This document shows positions 24,696 to 32,801 of a stretch of DNA of 47,256 nucleotides, one piece after another. The DNA lies in assembly GCA_014239855.1 (NCBI GenBank), contig JAAZXY010000014.1:1-47256 (forward strand), given 5' to 3'. Source of the stretch: Acidimicrobiales bacterium (GTDB lineage: Bacteria > Actinomycetota > Acidimicrobiia > Acidimicrobiales > MedAcidi-G1). Under the pieces are notes generated by a model. It was not told the origin of the DNA and searched no databases. It saw only the letters and a program-made list of their open reading frames with translations. The position numbers were made by a program, and so were the translations under genes. Within the stretch, counting starts at the first letter, position 1, and each line of letters starts with the position of its first letter.

Positions 24696-25901
24696 GTGGC
24701 TGACCAGACGACGACTTCAGGAGCGACCCGCACCGTGCTGGTCCGGGTGTCGGGGCTGGATCAGCCGGGCATCACCGCCGGGATGATGGGGATCCTCGAC
24801 GAGGCCGGCGCTGAGGTGCTCGACGTCGAGCAGGTGGTGATCTGGGGCCGCCTGAACCTCGGGCTCGTGGTGTCGGTGCCCGGTGGCCGCGACCTGCTCC
24901 GCGACCTGCTGTTGTTCGGCTGGGAACGCGACGTCGAGGTCGACTTCGAGGTGGTGGAGGACGCGCCCGACGGCCCGCGGATCGGCGGTCACGCGGTCAC
25001 CGTGCTGGGCGAGCGGCTCGGCCCTGAGGACCTGCGGGTGGTCACCGAGGCCATTGCCGGAGCCGACGGCAACATCGAGCGCATCGTGCGGCTCAGCCGG
25101 TATCCGGTCTGGAGCTACGAACTCCTGGTCCGGTGTGCCGAGGGAGACCGCCTGCGCGAGGCGCTGCTGTCGGCGTGTACACGGCACCCCACGTTCGAGG
25201 TGGCCGTGGCCCGCGAGGGGCTGGCCCGGCGCGCCCAGCGCCTCGTCGTGCTCGACGTCGACTCCACGCTCATCCAGGACGAGGTGGTCGACCTGGTGGC
25301 CGACGAGGCGGGCGTGGGCGCCGAGGTGGCCGACCTGACCGAGCGGGCCATGCGGGGCGAACTCGACTACGAGGACTCCCTCCGTCAGCGGGTTGCCCTG
25401 CTGGCCGGGACCGATGCCGCGGTGCTGTCCACAGTGGCCGACCGGGTCCAACTCACCCCGGGGGCCCGGACCTTCTGTCGGACGCTGCAGCGTCTCGGCT
25501 ACACCATCGCCATGGTGAGCGGTGGCTTCATCGAGGTGGTGGGGGTGCTGGCCGAACGCCTGGGCATCGACCACGCGCACGCCAACCGCCTGGAGGTGGT
25601 GGATGGGTTGCTGACCGGCGAGTTGGTCGGACCGGTGGTCGACCGGGCCGGCAAGGCCCGCCTGCTGGAGCAGATCGCGGCGGCCGAGGGCGTACCGCTG
25701 GAGCAGGTGGTGGCCGTGGGCGACGGGGCCAACGACCTGGACATGCTGGCCGTGGCCGGCCTGGGCATCGCCTTCAACGCCAAGCCGACGGTCCGGGCGG
25801 CCGCCGACGCCACGCTCAGCGTGCCCTACCTCGACGCCGTGCTGTTCCTGCTGGGCCTGTCCCGTGAGGAGATCGAGGACGCCGACCGCCTAGACGACTG
25901 A
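24696..25901 (+). CDS. serB: Phosphoserine phosphatase with two ACT domains
   Basis: Dephosphorylates O-phosphoserine in the last step of serine synthesis. The protein of about 401 residues has two ACT-like domains ('VLVRVSGLDQPGITAGMM' and 'VTVLGERLGPEDLRVV') and then a HAD phosphatase domain with the nucleophile motif DVDST (D187 and D189), 'MVSGGFIEVV' and 'AVGDGANDLDMLAVAG'. This architecture is that of the mycobacterial SerB2 type, where ACT domains bind serine for feedback control. GTG 24696 is preferred over TTG 24678 because TACCGT lies 6 bases before it. It is convergent with the LLM gene across a heptamer repeat. Confidence 0.94.
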   Translation: MADQTTTSGATRTVLVRVSGLDQPGITAGMMGILDEAGAEVLDVEQVVIWGRLNLGLVVSVPGGRDLLRDLLLFGWERDVEVDFEVVEDAPDGPRIGGHAVTVLGERLGPEDLRVVTEAIAGADGNIERIVRLSRYPVWSYELLVRCAEGDRLREALLSACTRHPTFEVAVAREGLARRAQRLVVLDVDSTLIQDEVVDLVADEAGVGAEVADLTERAMRGELDYEDSLRQRVALLAGTDAAVLSTVADRVQLTPGARTFCRTLQRLGYTIAMVSGGFIEVVGVLAERLGIDHAHANRLEVVDGLLTGELVGPVVDRAGKARLLEQIAAAEGVPLEQVVAVGDGANDLDMLAVAGLGIAFNAKPTVRAAADATLSVPYLDAVLFLLGLSREEIEDADRLDD

Positions 25902-25936
25902 CCGGTTGCCGGTTGCCGGTTACCGGAGGCCGGTTA
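25902..25936. repeat. Five tandem heptamers CCGGTTR/CCGGAGG
   Basis: Five 7-base units follow the serB stop codon directly: CCGGTTG, CCGGTTG, CCGGTTA, CCGGAGG, CCGGTTA. They fill the whole 32-base gap between the convergent serB and LLM genes, and the last unit overlaps the LLM stop codon. CCGGTTACCGG inside is a palindrome. It may arise by slippage and may act as a weak bidirectional terminator. Confidence 0.7.
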
Positions 25937-26845
25937 CAGAAGGCTGGTGAGGAGCGCCCGGGTGCGGGCGAACTCGTCGGGGTTGGTGCCGAACTCAAGG
26001 GCCGAGAAGTCGGTCACCCCGGCGTCGGCCAGTGCGGTCAGGCGGGCCGCCACCTGTTCCTCGGTGCCGATGACCGCCACGTCGCCCGGACCGGCAACTC
26101 CCTCACGGTCGAGCATGGCCCGGTACGACGGGAGCTGCCCGTAGATCTCGAACACCGCGTTGGCGGCGGCCCGTGCCGCGTCGACGTCGCTGGTCACGCA
26201 CGTCGGCAGGCTGCAGATGATGCGGGGCGCCGGCCGACCGGCGGAATCGGCGGCCCTGGTCAGGTGGGGGGCGATGTGGTCGGCCACCGTCCGTTCGCCG
26301 ACCATCCAGAGGATCGACCCGTCGGTACGGTGACCGGTGACCCGCAGGGCCTGCTCGCCGAGGGCGGCCACCATGACCGATGGCGCCCGGTCAGCCGGAC
26401 GGCCGGTCTCGACGTGGGCGGTGAACGCCTCGCCGTCGTAGTCCACCGAACCGGTCTCCAGTAGCGGCTGGAGGACCTCCAGGTAGTCGATGAGGTGACG
26501 GATCGGCTTGTCGAACGAGAGGCCGAGCCGGTCCTCAATCACCGGACGGTGCGAGAGGCCGATGCCCAGGACCAGCGGTCGGTCGCCGAGGGCCGCCGCG
26601 GTGGTCAGGGCCTGACCGGCCAGCGCCGTCGGGTGCCGGGGAAAGGTCGGGATGACGGCCGTGCCGAACTCCATGCCGGGCCCCACATCGGCCAGTGCCG
26701 TGAACGCGGTCAGGGCGTCGATCAGGCCGGTCTGGGCCAGCCACCAACCCGAGAAGCCGTCCTCGGCGGCCCGGGCCGCGTGTTCGCGGAGGCGACCGAG
26801 GTCGGCGTGGAGCAGTTCCGGTGAGGCATTGATGGCGATTCGCAT
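25934..26845 (-). CDS. LLM class (luciferase-like) oxidoreductase, probably F420-dependent
   Basis: A 303-residue TIM-barrel oxidoreductase of the bacterial luciferase-like family. The N-terminus 'MRIAINASPELLHADLGRL' with 'FSGWWLAQTGLIDALT', then 'GMEFGTAVIPTFPRHP' and 'LVLGIGLSHRPVIED' match the F420-dependent branch common in actinobacteria; 'ITDFSALEF'-like sequence near the C-terminus is also typical. The substrate is not predictable. ATG 26845 has AGGAA about 7 bases upstream. The next gene upstream on the same strand is the SRPBCC protein, 44 bases away, so the two may form a short operon. Confidence 0.87.
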   Translation of the reverse strand: MRIAINASPELLHADLGRLREHAARAAEDGFSGWWLAQTGLIDALTAFTALADVGPGMEFGTAVIPTFPRHPTALAGQALTTAAALGDRPLVLGIGLSHRPVIEDRLGLSFDKPIRHLIDYLEVLQPLLETGSVDYDGEAFTAHVETGRPADRAPSVMVAALGEQALRVTGHRTDGSILWMVGERTVADHIAPHLTRAADSAGRPAPRIICSLPTCVTSDVDAARAAANAVFEIYGQLPSYRAMLDREGVAGPGDVAVIGTEEQVAARLTALADAGVTDFSALEFGTNPDEFARTRALLTSLL

Positions 26846-26889
26846 GGAGTGTTCCTGTCTGTCGGAGTGTCGGATGTTGGTCTGTCGGG

Positions 26890-27294
26890 TCAGGCGGCCT
26901 CGGCCAGAGCCTTGGCCCGGTCGGCGACCTCCTCCAGGGAGGGCTGGATGCCGTCCAGGAAGGCGTCGGAACCGCCGTCGGGGAGCGGGTCGACGAGGAT
27001 CGACCAGACCATGAGGCACGAGTCGATCCGGTCGGTGATGGCCAGGGTGCCCTGGTAGAGCGCAACTGGGGCACCGGAGAGTTCGTAGACCCGCCGCCAG
27101 GGCGGTTCGAAGGAGATGACCTCGGCGGTCAGGTCCCGGTCGCGTCGATTGAAGTCGAACCGGGCACCCACCCCGTGGGGCTCGGGATGGCCGTCGACCA
27201 CCGGTCCTCCGGTGGCCTCCTCGATCAGGTCGCAGGCCGCGGCAAAGGCCACGCTGCGTGGTGCGGCGACCTCCCGCTCGGTCACGAACGTCAT
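26890..27294 (-). CDS. SRPBCC (START/polyketide cyclase-like) family protein
   Basis: A 134-residue protein with the pattern of a helix-grip fold: an N-terminal strand 'TFVTEREVAAPRSVAFAAAC', 'GVGARFDFNRRDRDLTAEVI', 'EPPWRRVYELSG' and a long C-terminal helix ending 'EVADRAKALAEAA'. Family members bind hydrophobic ligands or act as cyclases or dehydratases. ATG 27294 is chosen since homology to the fold begins there. It diverges from the MFS gene at 27360 across a 65-base region that holds a strong dyad, and is probably co-transcribed with the downstream LLM enzyme. Confidence 0.7.
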   Translation of the reverse strand: MTFVTEREVAAPRSVAFAAACDLIEEATGGPVVDGHPEPHGVGARFDFNRRDRDLTAEVISFEPPWRRVYELSGAPVALYQGTLAITDRIDSCLMVWSILVDPLPDGGSDAFLDGIQPSLEEVADRAKALAEAA

Positions 27295-27314
27295 GTACTG
27301 ATTCTTGGGACGCG

Positions 27315-27346
27315 GGTCCGATTGGTGGTCGTGCACCAGCCGGACC
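27315..27346. promoter_or_regulatory. 32-bp dyad in the divergent SRPBCC/MFS promoter
   Basis: GGTCCG (27315-27320) pairs with CGGACC (27341-27346), and TGGTG (27323-27327) with CACCA (27334-27338), all around one centre. Twelve of sixteen position pairs are complementary. The right end touches the -10-like TACTGT (27348-27353) of the MFS gene. The symmetry and position suggest a repressor operator that controls both divergent genes. Confidence 0.55.
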
Positions 27347-27359
27347 GTACTGTGCGCCG

Positions 27360-28532
27360 ATGAGGCAACCAGAGGTGGGAGATCGGCTGCTGACCCCACG
27401 GTTCCTCGTGTTGTGTGCGGCATCGCTCGGCTACTTCATGGCGTTGGGAAGCACGTGGCCGGTCGTGCCCGCCTTCGTGGAACACGAACTGGGCGGCGGC
27501 GGGGTGGCCGTCGGTCTCTCGGTGGGGGCGTTCGGGTTCTCCGCCGCGTTGCTGCGGCCGCTCATCGGGCCGTTGGGCGACCGCCGGGGTCGGCGGTTCC
27601 TTCTCCTGCTGGGTTCGGTGGGGGTCTCCACGTCGTTGCTGATGCTGGTGCCGGCCAACTCGGTGACCATGGTGGTGGTGGCCCGCCTGGTGCTGGGCAT
27701 GGGTGAGGCGGCCTTCTTCATCGGGATCTCGTCGGCCATCCAGGACCTGTCGCCGCCGGATCGCCGAGGCGAGGCCACCAGCTACTTCACCGTCACCCTC
27801 TACCTGGGCCTGGCGGTCGGGCCGGCTCTCGGTGAGTGGCTGATGGACACGGGCGGGGCGGATCGGGCGTTCGTGGCCGCCGCGCTGCTGGGCCTGGTGC
27901 GGGTGCTGCTGGTCGGTTCCGCTCCGGGTCGACCGGCCGACCCGCCCGACGTGCCGCTGTTCCGGTGGCGGCTCCACCCGGCGGCCATCCGGCCCGGCCT
28001 GATGCTCTTCGTCGGCCTGCAGGCCTACTCGGGGTTCCTGGCCTTCATGGCGCTGCACGCCACCGACATGGGGATCGCCTCGGCCGGCCGGGTGTTCGCC
28101 CTCTTCGCGGCCATCGTCGTGTCGATCCGACTCGTCGGAGCCCGACTGCCCGACCGGCTCGGTGCGCTCACCACCACCCGGTTGTCCATGGGTTTCACGT
28201 CGGCCGGGATGCTCATCGTCGGCCTGTGGACGAATCAGACGGGCGTGGTCGTCGGCGTGGTGGTGATCGCCGTCGGCCAGTGCTTCCTGTTCCCGGCGTT
28301 GTTCACCCTGGTGGTGGAACGGGCCCCCGACGCGGAACGCAGCCACGCCATCGGCTCGTTCAGCGTGGCCTTCGACCTGGCCATGGCCATCGGCGGCTTC
28401 CTGGTGGGCGCGGTGGTGGCCCTCACCGACCGGCCCGGCGGGTTCCTGTTCTGCGCGGTGACGGCGGCTGTCGCACTCGCCCTGACCGGACCGATCCTCC
28501 AACCGAATCGGGACGGCATCGACAGAGGATGA
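27360..28532 (+). CDS. Major facilitator superfamily transporter
   Basis: A 390-residue membrane protein with about 12 hydrophobic segments. The MFS loop signature 'GPLGDRRGRRFLLL' follows the second segment, and 'VLGMGEAAFFIGISSAIQDL' resembles sugar or drug efflux members (YfcJ/arabinose-exporter-like). ATG 27360 is preferred because a -10-like TACTGT (27348-27353) lies 6 bases upstream; the longer open frame upstream overlaps the SRPBCC gene antisense. Substrate unknown. A GTGGCC/GGCCAC hairpin at 28572-28588, after the stop, may serve as a terminator but lacks a U run. Confidence 0.87.
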   Translation: MRQPEVGDRLLTPRFLVLCAASLGYFMALGSTWPVVPAFVEHELGGGGVAVGLSVGAFGFSAALLRPLIGPLGDRRGRRFLLLLGSVGVSTSLLMLVPANSVTMVVVARLVLGMGEAAFFIGISSAIQDLSPPDRRGEATSYFTVTLYLGLAVGPALGEWLMDTGGADRAFVAAALLGLVRVLLVGSAPGRPADPPDVPLFRWRLHPAAIRPGLMLFVGLQAYSGFLAFMALHATDMGIASAGRVFALFAAIVVSIRLVGARLPDRLGALTTTRLSMGFTSAGMLIVGLWTNQTGVVVGVVVIAVGQCFLFPALFTLVVERAPDAERSHAIGSFSVAFDLAMAIGGFLVGAVVALTDRPGGFLFCAVTAAVALALTGPILQPNRDGIDRG

Positions 28533-28650
28533 AGACCAGCAGCCGGTGCATCGTGGCAACCTCCCCCACGGGTGGCCCCGATGGCCACTGGGCTGGGAGG
28601 ATCCGACCTGCACGCCCACCCGCACGCTCCCGAGTAGAGACGAGACCCCG

Positions 28651-29808
28651 ATGGCGACCGACCAGGCGTTGGCCGACGAGATCGTCGGCACCATCCGAGC
28701 ATGGGTGGACCGCGACGTCATCCCCAACGTGGCCGAGTTCGAGCAGGCCGACGAGTTCCCTCAGGCCATGTTCGACCAGATGTGCGAGTTCGGCCTGTTC
28801 GGCTCGACCATCTCCGAGGAGTACGGCGGCCTGGGACTCGACATCACCACCTACGCCCGGATCATCGAGGAACTGTCCCGGGGCTACATGTCGCTGGCTG
28901 GCATCCTCAACACGCACAAGATCGGCGCCACGATGATCGGCCGGTTCGGGACCGACGAGCAGAAGCAGAGGTTCCTGCCCCGCATGTGCGATGGCTCGTT
29001 CCGGGCCGCCTTCTCGCTGTCAGAGCCTGATGCGGGTAGCGACACGGGAGCCATCCGGTGCCGGGCCGTACGCGACGGCGACGAATGGGTGGTCAACGGC
29101 ACGAAGTTCTGGGTCACCAACGGGGTCCGGTCCTCGCTGGTCATGCTGATGGCCCGCACCCCGGATGACCGCATCACCTGCTTCATGGTCGAGAAGGACC
29201 CCGGCGTGGCCTTCGAGGGGATCACCGTCTCCAAGAAGATCGACAAGTTGGGCTACAAGGGCCTCGAGACGGTCGAGATGTCGTACGTCGACCACAAGGT
29301 GCCGCACGCCAACGTGCTGGGCGGTGACGAGGGCATCGGCCACGGCCAGCAGTACGCCCTGTCGGCCCTCGAGCTGGGGCGAATCAACATCGCCTCGCGG
29401 GCCGTCGGGGTGGCTCAGGCGGCGTTCGAGGCGGCCATGCGGTACGCCCAGCAGCGCGAGACGTTCGGCCGACCCATCTACGACCATCAGGCCATCGGGT
29501 TCAAGTTGGCCGAGATGGCCACCAAGCTGCAGGCGGCCCGGCTCATGACCTACGACGCGGCCAAGCGGGCCGACGCGGGTGAACGGGTCGACATGGAGGC
29601 CGGCATGGCCAAGCTCTTCGCGTCGGAGGCGGCGTTCGAGATCGCCACCGATGCCCTGCGGATCCACGGCGGCAACGGCTACACGACGGAGTTCCCCGTG
29701 GAGCGCTACTTCCGTGACACCCCGCTGATGATCATCGGCGAGGGCACGAGCGAGATCCAGAAGATGGTGATCGCCCGTAAGTTGCGCGACCGGTACCCGG
29801 CCGAGTGA
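28651..29808 (+). CDS. Acyl-CoA dehydrogenase
   Basis: A 385-residue FAD enzyme with the full fold: N-terminal helices ending in 'ISEEYGGLGLD', the beta domain with 'SLSEPDAGSDTGA' and 'TKFWVTNG', and a C-terminal domain with 'RIHGGNGYTTEFPVER'. The catalytic glutamate is in 'IGEGTSEIQK'. It belongs to the short/medium-chain or branched-chain type and differs clearly from the enzyme at 6112. It is the first gene of a rightward operon: its TGA overlaps the GTG of the aminotransferase (GTGA). Adjacency to an aminotransferase and omega-amidase suggests a substrate derived from an amino acid, which is inference. Confidence 0.93.
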   Translation: MATDQALADEIVGTIRAWVDRDVIPNVAEFEQADEFPQAMFDQMCEFGLFGSTISEEYGGLGLDITTYARIIEELSRGYMSLAGILNTHKIGATMIGRFGTDEQKQRFLPRMCDGSFRAAFSLSEPDAGSDTGAIRCRAVRDGDEWVVNGTKFWVTNGVRSSLVMLMARTPDDRITCFMVEKDPGVAFEGITVSKKIDKLGYKGLETVEMSYVDHKVPHANVLGGDEGIGHGQQYALSALELGRINIASRAVGVAQAAFEAAMRYAQQRETFGRPIYDHQAIGFKLAEMATKLQAARLMTYDAAKRADAGERVDMEAGMAKLFASEAAFEIATDALRIHGGNGYTTEFPVERYFRDTPLMIIGEGTSEIQKMVIARKLRDRYPAE

Positions 29809-30983
29809 CCGGCATGGTCATACCGCAGAACCCGCATCTGGTGGCCCGTATGCAGGGGCACCGGCTGTCGATCTTCGGCGAGATGTCGACGTTGGCCGTC
29901 CAGACGGGAGCCATCAACCTCGGGCAGGGATTCCCGGACACCGACGGTCCGTCGGAGGTGACCGCGGCGGCCATCCAGGCCATCCGCGACGGCTTCAACC
30001 AGTACCCGCCGGACCGGGGCATCCCCGAACTTCGCCTGGCGGTGGCCGACCACCAGGACCGCTTCTACGGTCAGCAGGTCGACCCCGACGACGTCATCGT
30101 GTCGACCGGGGCGTCGGAGGCATTGGGCGCAGCCGTCATGGCCCTGGTCGAACCCGGCCAGGAGGTCATTGTCTTCGAGCCGTACTTCGACCTGTACGCG
30201 GCGGTCATCGAGTTGGCCAGCGGGGTGCGACGGGCCGTGACCCTGCGGACCCCCGACTACTCGTTCGACCCGGCCGAGCTCGAGGCGGCCATCAACCCGT
30301 CCACCCGGATGATCATGGTCAACACGCCCCACAACCCGACGGGCAAGGTGTTCTCCGAGGCCGAACTGGGCGAGATCGCCCGGCTGGCCATTGCCCACGA
30401 TCTGCTGGTGGTGACCGACGAGGTCTACGAGCACATGACCTACGACGGGACCCGCCACATCCCGTTGGCCACCCTGCCCGCCATGGCCGAACGCACGGTG
30501 ACCATCTCGTCGGGCGGCAAGTCGTTCGGATTGACCGGCTGGAAGGTGGGATGGGCACATGGCCCGACCGAGCTGATCAACGCCGTGCACACCGTCAAGC
30601 AGCACCTGTCGTTCACCAGCGGGGCGCCGTTCCAACGGGCCATGGTGACCGCCCTGACCCTGGGCGACGACTACTTCACCGGGCTGGCCACCGACCTGTG
30701 CGCCAAGCGGGATCTGGTGAGCGATGGCCTGCGTTCGGTGGGCCTCGACGTGCTGCCGGCCTCGGGTACCTACTACGTGACCGCCGACGTGGCGCCGCTG
30801 GGCTACGACGACGGCATGGACTTCTGCCGTGAGCTGCCCGGGCGGTGCGGCGTGGTGGCCATTCCCAACCGGGTCTTCTACGACGACGAGTCGGCGGGCC
30901 GGTCGATCGTGCGGTTCGCCTACTGCAAGCGGTTCGAGGTGTTGCACGAGGCTGTCGAACGACTCTCCCGGCTGGCAGGCTGA
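29805..30983 (+). CDS. Class I/II PLP-dependent aminotransferase (YbdL/glutamine transaminase K-like)
   Basis: A 392-residue fold type I aminotransferase. The PLP lysine is K239 in 'SSGGKSFGLTGWKVGW', with 'NTPHNPTGKVF' (about 173-183) and 'VVTDEVYEHMTYDG' carrying the ring- and phenol-contacting residues. 'INLGQGFPDTDGP' at the N-terminus is typical of the methionine/kynurenine/glutamine transaminase branch. GTG 29805 overlaps the preceding stop; ATG 29814 is an alternative. An omega-amidase-like gene begins 4 bases downstream. In known glutamine transaminase-omega-amidase pairs, the amidase cleaves the 2-oxoglutaramate made when glutamine is the amino donor. Confidence 0.92.
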   Translation: MTGMVIPQNPHLVARMQGHRLSIFGEMSTLAVQTGAINLGQGFPDTDGPSEVTAAAIQAIRDGFNQYPPDRGIPELRLAVADHQDRFYGQQVDPDDVIVSTGASEALGAAVMALVEPGQEVIVFEPYFDLYAAVIELASGVRRAVTLRTPDYSFDPAELEAAINPSTRMIMVNTPHNPTGKVFSEAELGEIARLAIAHDLLVVTDEVYEHMTYDGTRHIPLATLPAMAERTVTISSGGKSFGLTGWKVGWAHGPTELINAVHTVKQHLSFTSGAPFQRAMVTALTLGDDYFTGLATDLCAKRDLVSDGLRSVGLDVLPASGTYYVTADVAPLGYDDGMDFCRELPGRCGVVAIPNRVFYDDESAGRSIVRFAYCKRFEVLHEAVERLSRLAG

Positions 30984-30987
30984 ATCC

Positions 30988-31764
30988 ATGAAGGTCGCCG
31001 CCCTGCAGCACGACATTGTCTGGGAGGACGCGGCGGCCACCTGTACCCGGGTGGCTCCGATGATCGCCGAGGCGGCGGCTGACGGGGCCCGGATGGTTCT
31101 GTTGACCGAGATGTTCGGGCCGGGTTTCTCGCTGGCTGCCGACCGGATCGCCGAGCCGTCGGGCGGACCGACCGAACAGTTCCTGGTCGGCCAGGCCGCG
31201 GCGCACGACATCTGGATCGGCGGATCGATTCCCACGATCGACGCGTCCGACGGTGATCCCGACGCCCTGCCGGTGAACCGGTTCCTGCTGGTCGGACCGG
31301 ACGGCACCCGCCACCACTACGACAAGCTCCACCCGTTCACGTTCGCCGACGAGCACGAGGCCTACCGGGCCGGCGACACCCCGGTGACGGTCACCATCGA
31401 CGGCCTCCGGCTCAGCCTGTTCGTCTGCTACGACCTGCGTTTCGCCAACGCCTTCTGGGACCGGGCGCTGGACACCGACGCCTACCTCGTGGTGGCCAAC
31501 TGGCCCGAGTCCCGTCGTGCCCACTGGAGCGCCCTGCTGGTGGCCCGGGCCATCGAGAACCAGGCGTACGTGGTGGGCGTCAACCGGGTGGGCGAGGCCA
31601 ACGGGCTGACCTACTCGGGCGACACGGTGATCGTGGACCCATCCGGCGAGGTGGTGGCCGCCGGCGTCGACCACACCGAGGGCGTGGTCATGGCCGACGT
31701 GGATCCCACCCGGGTTGCCGAGGTACGCGACGCCTTCCGCTTCCTGCCCGACCGGCGGGGCTGA
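30988..31764 (+). CDS. Carbon-nitrogen hydrolase, omega-amidase (Nit2/YafV)-like
   Basis: A 258-residue nitrilase-superfamily amidase. The Glu-Lys-Cys triad is E41 ('LLTEMFGPGF'), K113 ('HYDKLHPF') and C147 ('FVCYDLRF'). The 'CYDLRF' form of the cysteine motif is that of omega-amidases, which hydrolyse 2-oxoglutaramate or 2-oxosuccinamate to 2-oxo acid and ammonia. It lies 4 bases after the aminotransferase and its stop overlaps the ATG of the next gene (TGATG), so it is tightly embedded in the operon. Function is inferred from motif and context together. Confidence 0.88.
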   Translation: MKVAALQHDIVWEDAAATCTRVAPMIAEAAADGARMVLLTEMFGPGFSLAADRIAEPSGGPTEQFLVGQAAAHDIWIGGSIPTIDASDGDPDALPVNRFLLVGPDGTRHHYDKLHPFTFADEHEAYRAGDTPVTVTIDGLRLSLFVCYDLRFANAFWDRALDTDAYLVVANWPESRRAHWSALLVARAIENQAYVVGVNRVGEANGLTYSGDTVIVDPSGEVVAAGVDHTEGVVMADVDPTRVAEVRDAFRFLPDRRG

Positions 31765-32801
31765 TGACCGGGTTGCGGGCGGTTGCCCCGGCGGTCCTGG
31801 AACGGGCCCGACAGCTGGTCGAGCCGGCCCTTATGGCCGCCGTGGACCGTCTGTGCGACGAGTTGCGCCTGCCCGCCAGGTACCACTTCGGTTGGGTGGA
31901 GGCCGACGGCTCCCCGTCGACGGCTGGATCAGGCAAGGGCCTGCGACCAGCGTTGGCCGTGCTGTCGGCCGAGGCAGTGGGGGCCGACGCCGCCGTGGCG
32001 GTGCCGGGGGCGGCCGCCGTGGAGCTGGTGCACAACTTCTCGTTGGTGCACGACGACATCATCGACGGCGACGTGGAACGCCGGCACCGCCCGACGGTGT
32101 GGGCGGTCTTCGGGGTCGATGACGCCGTGATCTCCGGCGACGCTCTCCACAACCTGGCCTTCCAGGTGCTGCTCGGCCGGTCCGATGAGGAACCGTCGGC
32201 TGAACGGGTGCGGGCCACCACCCGGTTGTTGGCGGCCACCACGGCGATGATCGCCGGCCAGGCCGCCGACATGGCCTTCGACGACCTGCCCGAGGTGGAC
32301 CTGGCGGCCTGCCTGGCCATGGAAGCCGACAAGACCGGCGCCCTGCTGGGTTACTCGGCGTCGGTGGGGGCCGTGCTGGCCGGGGCGCCGGCCGCCCGGG
32401 TGGACGCGTTGGAGGTCTACGGACAGGAACTGGGCCTGGCCTTCCAGGCCGTCGACGACGTGCTGGGCATCTGGGGTGACCCGTCGGTGACCGGCAAGGC
32501 GGCCGGTAACGACCTACGGGAACGCAAGAAGTCGATGCCGGTGGCCCTGGTGCTGTCCGGCGGGGGCTCAGCGGCTGCTGAACTCCGGGCCGTCTACGAC
32601 GTGGACGGTGACCTGACCGACGCCGATGTGGCCCGGGCCACTGAGGTCATCGAGGCGGCCGGTGGTCGGGACGACACGGTCGCCGAGGCCCGTCGACGTC
32701 TGGACGGGGCGCTGACCGCCATCGACGGGGTGGGCCTCGATGCCGCAGCCGTGGACGAGATGACCGGCCTGGCCCGGTTCGTGGCTGAACGCGACTTCTA
32801 G
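31764..32801 (+). CDS. Polyprenyl (geranylgeranyl-type) diphosphate synthase
   Basis: A 345-residue all-trans prenyltransferase that would elongate allylic diphosphates with isopentenyl diphosphate. The first aspartate-rich motif is complete (DDIID, residues 97-101), while the second reads DDVLG (231-235, in 'QAVDDVLGIWGDP') followed by 'NDLRERKKSMPV'. The DDxLGIWGDP form is usual in an actinobacterial branch that includes proteins annotated as family 2 encapsulin cargo; no encapsulin is present here. It overlaps the amidase stop by one base. Its TAG stop shares CTAG with the stop of the convergent helicase. The product chain length cannot be told. Confidence 0.9.
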   Translation: MTGLRAVAPAVLERARQLVEPALMAAVDRLCDELRLPARYHFGWVEADGSPSTAGSGKGLRPALAVLSAEAVGADAAVAVPGAAAVELVHNFSLVHDDIIDGDVERRHRPTVWAVFGVDDAVISGDALHNLAFQVLLGRSDEEPSAERVRATTRLLAATTAMIAGQAADMAFDDLPEVDLAACLAMEADKTGALLGYSASVGAVLAGAPAARVDALEVYGQELGLAFQAVDDVLGIWGDPSVTGKAAGNDLRERKKSMPVALVLSGGGSAAAELRAVYDVDGDLTDADVARATEVIEAAGGRDDTVAEARRRLDGALTAIDGVGLDAAAVDEMTGLARFVAERDF

